From positions 1-45,888 of the forward strand of contig JALSGO010000139.1 of the NCBI GenBank assembly GCA_026982655.1: DNA of 45,888 nucleotides, given 5' to 3'. The notes beneath the pieces were generated by a model that saw only the letters and a program-made list of their open reading frames with translations, made no database searches and was not told the DNA's origin. This stretch comes from Candidatus Bipolaricaulota bacterium (GTDB lineage: Bacteria; Bipolaricaulota; Bipolaricaulia; RBG-16-55-9). Positions 41,852 through 45,888 of the stretch are shown here, in pieces. Positions within the stretch are counted from its first letter, which is position 1; every line of letters begins with the position of its first letter. The position numbers and the translations under genes were made by a program.

Positions 41852-41901
41852 GCAACCGCAGCGCGTTCTCCCACCGTCGGATCGAGCGGCTACTCTTGAG
41901 A

Positions 41902-44900
41902 TCAGCCCCCCTCAGGCTCAGAGCTCTCGGCAGAGCCCTCCCCTTGGTCTTCGGCTGCTGCAGCTTCCTCCGTAGCAGGAGAGGGGTCTCCCGCTTCCGG
42001 GACGCCGACCGGGCCGTGGGAGCCCGCCTCGCCGTTCCCAACGTCGCCGTTCCCGACGTCGAGACCGTCCCGCCGAAAGCCGGTGCCCACCGGGCAGAGC
42101 CGCCCGATGATCACGTTGGACTTGAGGCTCTCCAAGGGGTCTTCGGCCCCCCGCAGCGCGGACTCCGCCAGCACGGTCGTCGTCCGCTGGAAGGAGGCCG
42201 CCGCCAACCACGATTTCGTCTCCAAGGCGGCCTTGGAGATCCGAAGGAGGACGCGCTCGCCCACGGGGAGGCGCTTCTCCTTGATGCGCACCCGCTCCAC
42301 CTCCCCGCCCCGCTCGAGGGGGAGGGTCTCCAAGCCCGCCTCCAGCGCCAGCTGCAGCAGCCGCTGGGTCACCTCGGAGCCCCGGGGCGCGAGCACCTCG
42401 GGCTTCTCCTCCTTCCCCTTCCCCTTCCCCTTGCCGTCGTCCTCCGGGGCCGCAGCCGAGGAGGGAATCACCACGTCTTCGGCGAGGATGCTCCCGAGGA
42501 TCTCCTCCCGGCGGCGGCGGATCTCCCGGTTCTCCTCCTCCAAGCGCCGCAGCTCCTCGCGGAACTCCTCGAGGATGACGAGCTGGTTGGGGAAGAAGTC
42601 GGAGTCGCCGGGGTCGACGATCCGCACGTTGTTGACCATCTGGCGGATCACCAGCTCGATGTGCTTGTCGTTGATGTCGACCCCTTGGCTCTTATACACC
42701 TTGTGGATCTCCGTGAGGAGGTACTCCCGGGCCTTGTGGACGCCCGCCACCTTGAGGAGCAACTGCGGGCTGGTGACCCCCTTGGAGAGGAGGTCGCCCT
42801 CCTGGACCTTGTCGCCCACCTTCACCACGGCGGTGCTGGAGAGCGGGACGGTCATCTCGTAGTGGAGCTGGATCTCCACCAGGCCCTCGTCCCGGCCCTT
42901 AAGTTCTTTGACGGCATCGACGACGCAGCTGCCCCGCGTCGGGAGGTTCAACGCAAAGAGAGGTTCCCCGGCGCGCACGGGCGAGCCGTCGGCCTTCAAG
43001 ACCGTGAGGTCTTCGGTGAGCGGGAAGACCCGAGGCAGGTCGGGATCGGGGGTGTAGACGATCACCCGGTCCTCGCCCACCAGGGCCATCCCGGCCCGGT
43101 CGGCCTTGAGGGTGATGGGCGTCGAGCGCGTGGTGAGCTGCATCCCCGGGGTGACCTTCTCCCCCACCTCGACCTTCTTGCGCGCGCCGTGGGGGAGGCG
43201 ATAGCGGACCTGCCGCCCCTCCTCGTCCTCCACCACCAGGAAGCGCTCCCCGTCCTCGATCACCTCCACGACCGTCCCCGAGGTCTGGGCGACGACGGGT
43301 TCCTCATTGTAGGGCTCGCTGAGGGGGGTGCCCTCCTCGACCCACTGGCCCGTCTCCACCACCGGGCGGACGCCGGGCGGCAGGAGATACACTCGGTCCT
43401 CCTCGCCCAGGATGGCCACGTAGCGGCGGTCGGCGCTCTCCACGATGTGGACGATCCCGTCCACGGGGCTCTTGGCGTGGATGAGCGAGGCGGGGGTGAC
43501 CTCCTCGCCCTCGCGGGCATTCACCAAAGCCGCCGGGACGCGGACGAACTTCTCGTCGCCGCGGATGTGGACGACCTCCCGCCCCTCCTCACGCTCCACT
43601 TCCGTGATGACGCCGCTGATCTCGGCCACCTCCCCCTCGGGGCTGCGCAGCGCCTTGCGGGCCTCGAAGAGCTCCTCGGCCCGGGGCAGCCCCTGGGTGA
43701 TGTCCTCGCCCACGACGCCGCCGGTGTGGAACGTCCGCATGGTGAGCTGCGTCCCCGGCTCGCCGATCGACTGGGCGGCGATCACCCCCACCGCCGTCCC
43801 CAGCTCCACGGGTCGGTGGTTGCTCAGGTCCAGCCCGTAGCACTTCACGCAGACCCCGCGGCGCGTCTCGCAGGTGACGGGGGAGCGGACCACGATCCTC
43901 GGCCTCACCTTGACGGACTTCACCTTGGCTTCCTTGAGCTTCTCGGCCAGGTAGGGAGTGATCCGCTCGTCCTGGGCGACGATCACCATGTTCGTCTTCG
44001 GGTCCCGCACGTCCTCGACGCTGATCGTCCCCACCGCCCGCTCCACGAACCCCTTGTCCTTGGGGGAGAGCTCCAAGACGGTCTCGGCCAGCTCCTTCGC
44101 CCTCTCCCGGTCGATCAACTCATCCCGCTCCAGGAGGGTCTTCCCGTCGAAGCGGATGGGTTCTGCCAGATACCGCCCGTAGATGCGGGTCTCGATGGGC
44201 TCTAAAATCTCTTCGCGGCTGTAGCGCAGGGGGTGGATCTCCACCCCGGCCTGGGTGCCGCAGTCCTCCTCCTTGACCACCAATTCCTCGGTGGCGTCGT
44301 ACAGCCGCCGGGTGAGGTACCCCGACTCGGCGGTCTTAAGGGCCGTGTCCGCCGTGCCCTTGCGGCCTCCATGGGTGCTGATGAAGTACTCCATGCCCGT
44401 CAAGCCCTCGCGGAAGTTGGACTTCACAGGCGTCTCGAGGATGCGCCCGGAGGGGTCGGTCATGGGGCCGCGCATCCCCGCGAGCTGCTTGACTTGATTG
44501 GCCGAGCCGCGGGCCTTGGAGCGGACGATCATGTCGATGGGGTTGAAGGGGTGCTTCGCGAGGTGGTCCATCGTCACCTTCTCGATGCGGTCGACCGTCT
44601 CCATCCAGATGCGCACGATCGCCTCGCGGCGCTCCTCGCGGCTGGCCATCCCCAGCTGGTAGCGCTGCTCGATCTCGTCCACCCGCTTCTGGGCTTCCTC
44701 GATGATCCGAGCCTTCTCCGGCGGGATGAGCGCGTCGCGCACCGAGATGGTGAGCCCCGACTGGGTCATCGTCCCCAGCGCCAGGTCTTTCAGGGCGTCC
44801 AGGAGCTCCACGGTGCGCTCCCGCCCGAAGCGGCGGTAGCACTCCATGATCAGCGCCTCCACGTCGCTGGAGGTGTACGTCTTCTGATAGTTCCGCAGCT

Positions 44901-45888
44901 CCTTGGGGACGCACTCGTTGAAGCGGGCCCGGCCCAGGGTGGTCTCGATGAGCTCCCCGTCGATCCGGATGATCACGGGCGCGTGCAGGCTGATGACCCC
45001 CGACTCATAGGCCCGCTCCGCCTCCCGCAGGCTGCTGAACGCCTTGCCCTTGCCCTTCCCCTCGGGGTCCTCCAGCGTGAGGTAGTAGTACGCGAAGACG
45101 AAGTCCTTGGTGGGGGTGCTCAAGGGCCCGCCGTGGGCCGGACTCAAGATGTTCTTGGAGGAGAGCATCAGCTCCCGGGCCTCTTGGATCGCCTCGGGCA
45201 GCAGGGGCAGGTGGATGGCCATCTGGTCCCCGTCGAAGTCGGCGTTGTAGGGCGGGCACACGAACGGGTGGATCTGGATCGCCTCGCCGTCCACCAGCAC
45301 GGGCTCAAACGCCTGGATGCTCAGCCGGTGGAGCGTGGGCGCGCGGTTGAGCAAGACGGGGTGTTTCTCGATGAGCTCCTCGAGGATGTCCCAGACGATG
45401 GGCATCTCGCCCGCCAAGGCCTTGTTCTTGATCTCGTCGTAGTTGGAGATGTGCGGGTAGTCCCGCTCGGAGAGCCCCCGCAGGATGAAGGGCTTAAAGA
45501 GCTCGAGGGCCATCTTCTTGGGCAGGCCGCACTGGTGGAGCTTGAGCTTGGGGTTCACGACGATGACGGCGCGGCCCGAGTAGTCGACGCGCTTGCCCAG
45601 CAAATTCCGCCGCAGCCGCCCCTGCTTCCCCGAGATGCGCTCGCTCAGGGATTTAAGAGGCCGGTTGTCCCGCCCCAGGATGGGGTTGTCCTTCTTCTCG
45701 TTGTGGATGAGGGCGTCGACGGCCTCCTGGAGCATCCGCTTCTCGTTGCGCAGGATGATCTCGGGCGCCCCCATCTCCCGCAGCTTCTTGAGGCGGTTGT
45801 TGCGGTTGATGATTCTTCTGTACAGATCGTTGAGGTCGGTGGTGGCGAACTTTCCGCCCTCGAGTTGGACGATGGGGCGAAGATCCGG
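41902..45888 (-). CDS. rpoC: RNA polymerase beta' subunit (partial, 5' end outside window)
   Basis: 1328 residues are visible; the N-terminal part, about 300 residues judging from E. coli, lies beyond the right edge. The visible part starts at [20 protein letters not shown]. The catalytic NADFDGDQM is at about 45222-45246, the bridge-helix region near TSDP-like MTDPSGRI, the trigger loop at [10 protein letters not shown], and the zinc site [11 protein letters not shown] at about 43843-43875. After the trigger loop a long beta-rich stretch (about 42900-43650) suggests extra SBHM-type domains, and the C-terminus ends in about 60 low-complexity residues ([20 protein letters not shown]). Estimated full length is well over 1600 residues. 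rpsL has its own promoter downstream. Confidence 0.96.
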   Translation of the reverse strand, partial: PDLRPIVQLEGGKFATTDLNDLYRRIINRNNRLKKLREMGAPEIILRNEKRMLQEAVDALIHNEKKDNPILGRDNRPLKSLSERISGKQGRLRRNLLGKRVDYSGRAVIVVNPKLKLHQCGLPKKMALELFKPFILRGLSERDYPHISNYDEIKNKALAGEMPIVWDILEELIEKHPVLLNRAPTLHRLSIQAFEPVLVDGEAIQIHPFVCPPYNADFDGDQMAIHLPLLPEAIQEARELMLSSKNILSPAHGGPLSTPTKDFVFAYYYLTLEDPEGKGKGKAFSSLREAERAYESGVISLHAPVIIRIDGELIETTLGRARFNECVPKELRNYQKTYTSSDVEALIMECYRRFGRERTVELLDALKDLALGTMTQSGLTISVRDALIPPEKARIIEEAQKRVDEIEQRYQLGMASREERREAIVRIWMETVDRIEKVTMDHLAKHPFNPIDMIVRSKARGSANQVKQLAGMRGPMTDPSGRILETPVKSNFREGLTGMEYFISTHGGRKGTADTALKTAESGYLTRRLYDATEELVVKEEDCGTQAGVEIHPLRYSREEILEPIETRIYGRYLAEPIRFDGKTLLERDELIDRERAKELAETVLELSPKDKGFVERAVGTISVEDVRDPKTNMVIVAQDERITPYLAEKLKEAKVKSVKVRPRIVVRSPVTCETRRGVCVKCYGLDLSNHRPVELGTAVGVIAAQSIGEPGTQLTMRTFHTGGVVGEDITQGLPRAEELFEARKALRSPEGEVAEISGVITEVEREEGREVVHIRGDEKFVRVPAALVNAREGEEVTPASLIHAKSPVDGIVHIVESADRRYVAILGEEDRVYLLPPGVRPVVETGQWVEEGTPLSEPYNEEPVVAQTSGTVVEVIEDGERFLVVEDEEGRQVRYRLPHGARKKVEVGEKVTPGMQLTTRSTPITLKADRAGMALVGEDRVIVYTPDPDLPRVFPLTEDLTVLKADGSPVRAGEPLFALNLPTRGSCVVDAVKELKGRDEGLVEIQLHYEMTVPLSSTAVVKVGDKVQEGDLLSKGVTSPQLLLKVAGVHKAREYLLTEIHKVYKSQGVDINDKHIELVIRQMVNNVRIVDPGDSDFFPNQLVILEEFREELRRLEEENREIRRRREEILGSILAEDVVIPSSAAAPEDDGKGKGKGKEEKPEVLAPRGSEVTQRLLQLALEAGLETLPLERGGEVERVRIKEKRLPVGERVLLRISKAALETKSWLAAASFQRTTTVLAESALRGAEDPLESLKSNVIIGRLCPVGTGFRRDGLDVGNGDVGNGEAGSHGPVGVPEAGDPSPATEEAAAAEDQGEGSAESSEPEGG

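Overview
This window comes from a GC-rich bacterial chromosome. The visible genes are almost all housekeeping genes, many with unusual details. The gene set (a eukaryotic-type isoleucyl-tRNA synthetase, zinc-ribbon forms of S4, S14 and L36, a DnaA without its N-terminal domain, several PKD-domain secreted proteins) fits a deep-branching, possibly thermophilic lineage. Candidate phylum Bipolaricaulota/Acetothermia (OP1) is my best guess, from general impression only; no phylogeny could be run.

Left third, mostly plus strand. A tRNA-Ser(UGA) gene on the minus strand stands back-to-back with dnaA, which encodes only the AAA+ and DNA-binding domains. Next come two divergent genes of the cyclic-nucleotide-binding superfamily, sharing an intergenic region with a CRP/FNR-like palindrome. 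They are followed by ribD-purB (a promoter so close to the start codon that the mRNA is probably leaderless), a lower-GC pair of tiny membrane-protein genes, ileS-birA, purA and a PspA/IM30-like coiled-coil gene. A complete IS4-like insertion sequence (1183 bp, 16-bp inverted repeats, 10-bp target duplication) sits immediately upstream of the rplM promoter. rplM is not followed by rpsI.

Middle (14.2-19.6 kb). Three tandem genes encode secreted proteins built from shared parts: PKD domains, a repeated beta-rich module carrying a GLGLDEDLP-like motif, a helical dockerin-like C-terminal module and, in the second protein, a VWA domain with an intact MIDAS. Their role is unknown. This is the most likely place for an undescribed surface or adhesion system.

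Right half (19.6-45.9 kb), minus strand. In the direction of transcription it reads rpoC (its 5' end lies outside the window), then, after a perfect consensus promoter, one nearly gapless str-S10-spc-alpha cluster: rpsL-rpsG-fusA-rpsJ-rplC-rplD-rplW-rplB-rpsS-rplV-rpsC-rplP-rpmC-rpsQ-rplN-rplX-rplE-rpsN-rpsH-rplF-rplR-rpsE-rplO-secY-adk-map-infA-rpmJ-rpsM-rpsK-rpsD-rpoA-rplQ. Two ABC ATPase/ABC-2 permease pairs continue directly from rplQ. tuf and rpmD are missing from their usual places, S11 lacks its nearly universal C-terminal tail, and infA has no ATG, GTG or TTG start: the only well-placed start is an ATC that gives exactly the 72-residue IF-1.

Coordinates and starts were set by reading frames, Shine-Dalgarno positions and remembered family sequences. 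Homology calls are from memory and were not checked by search.
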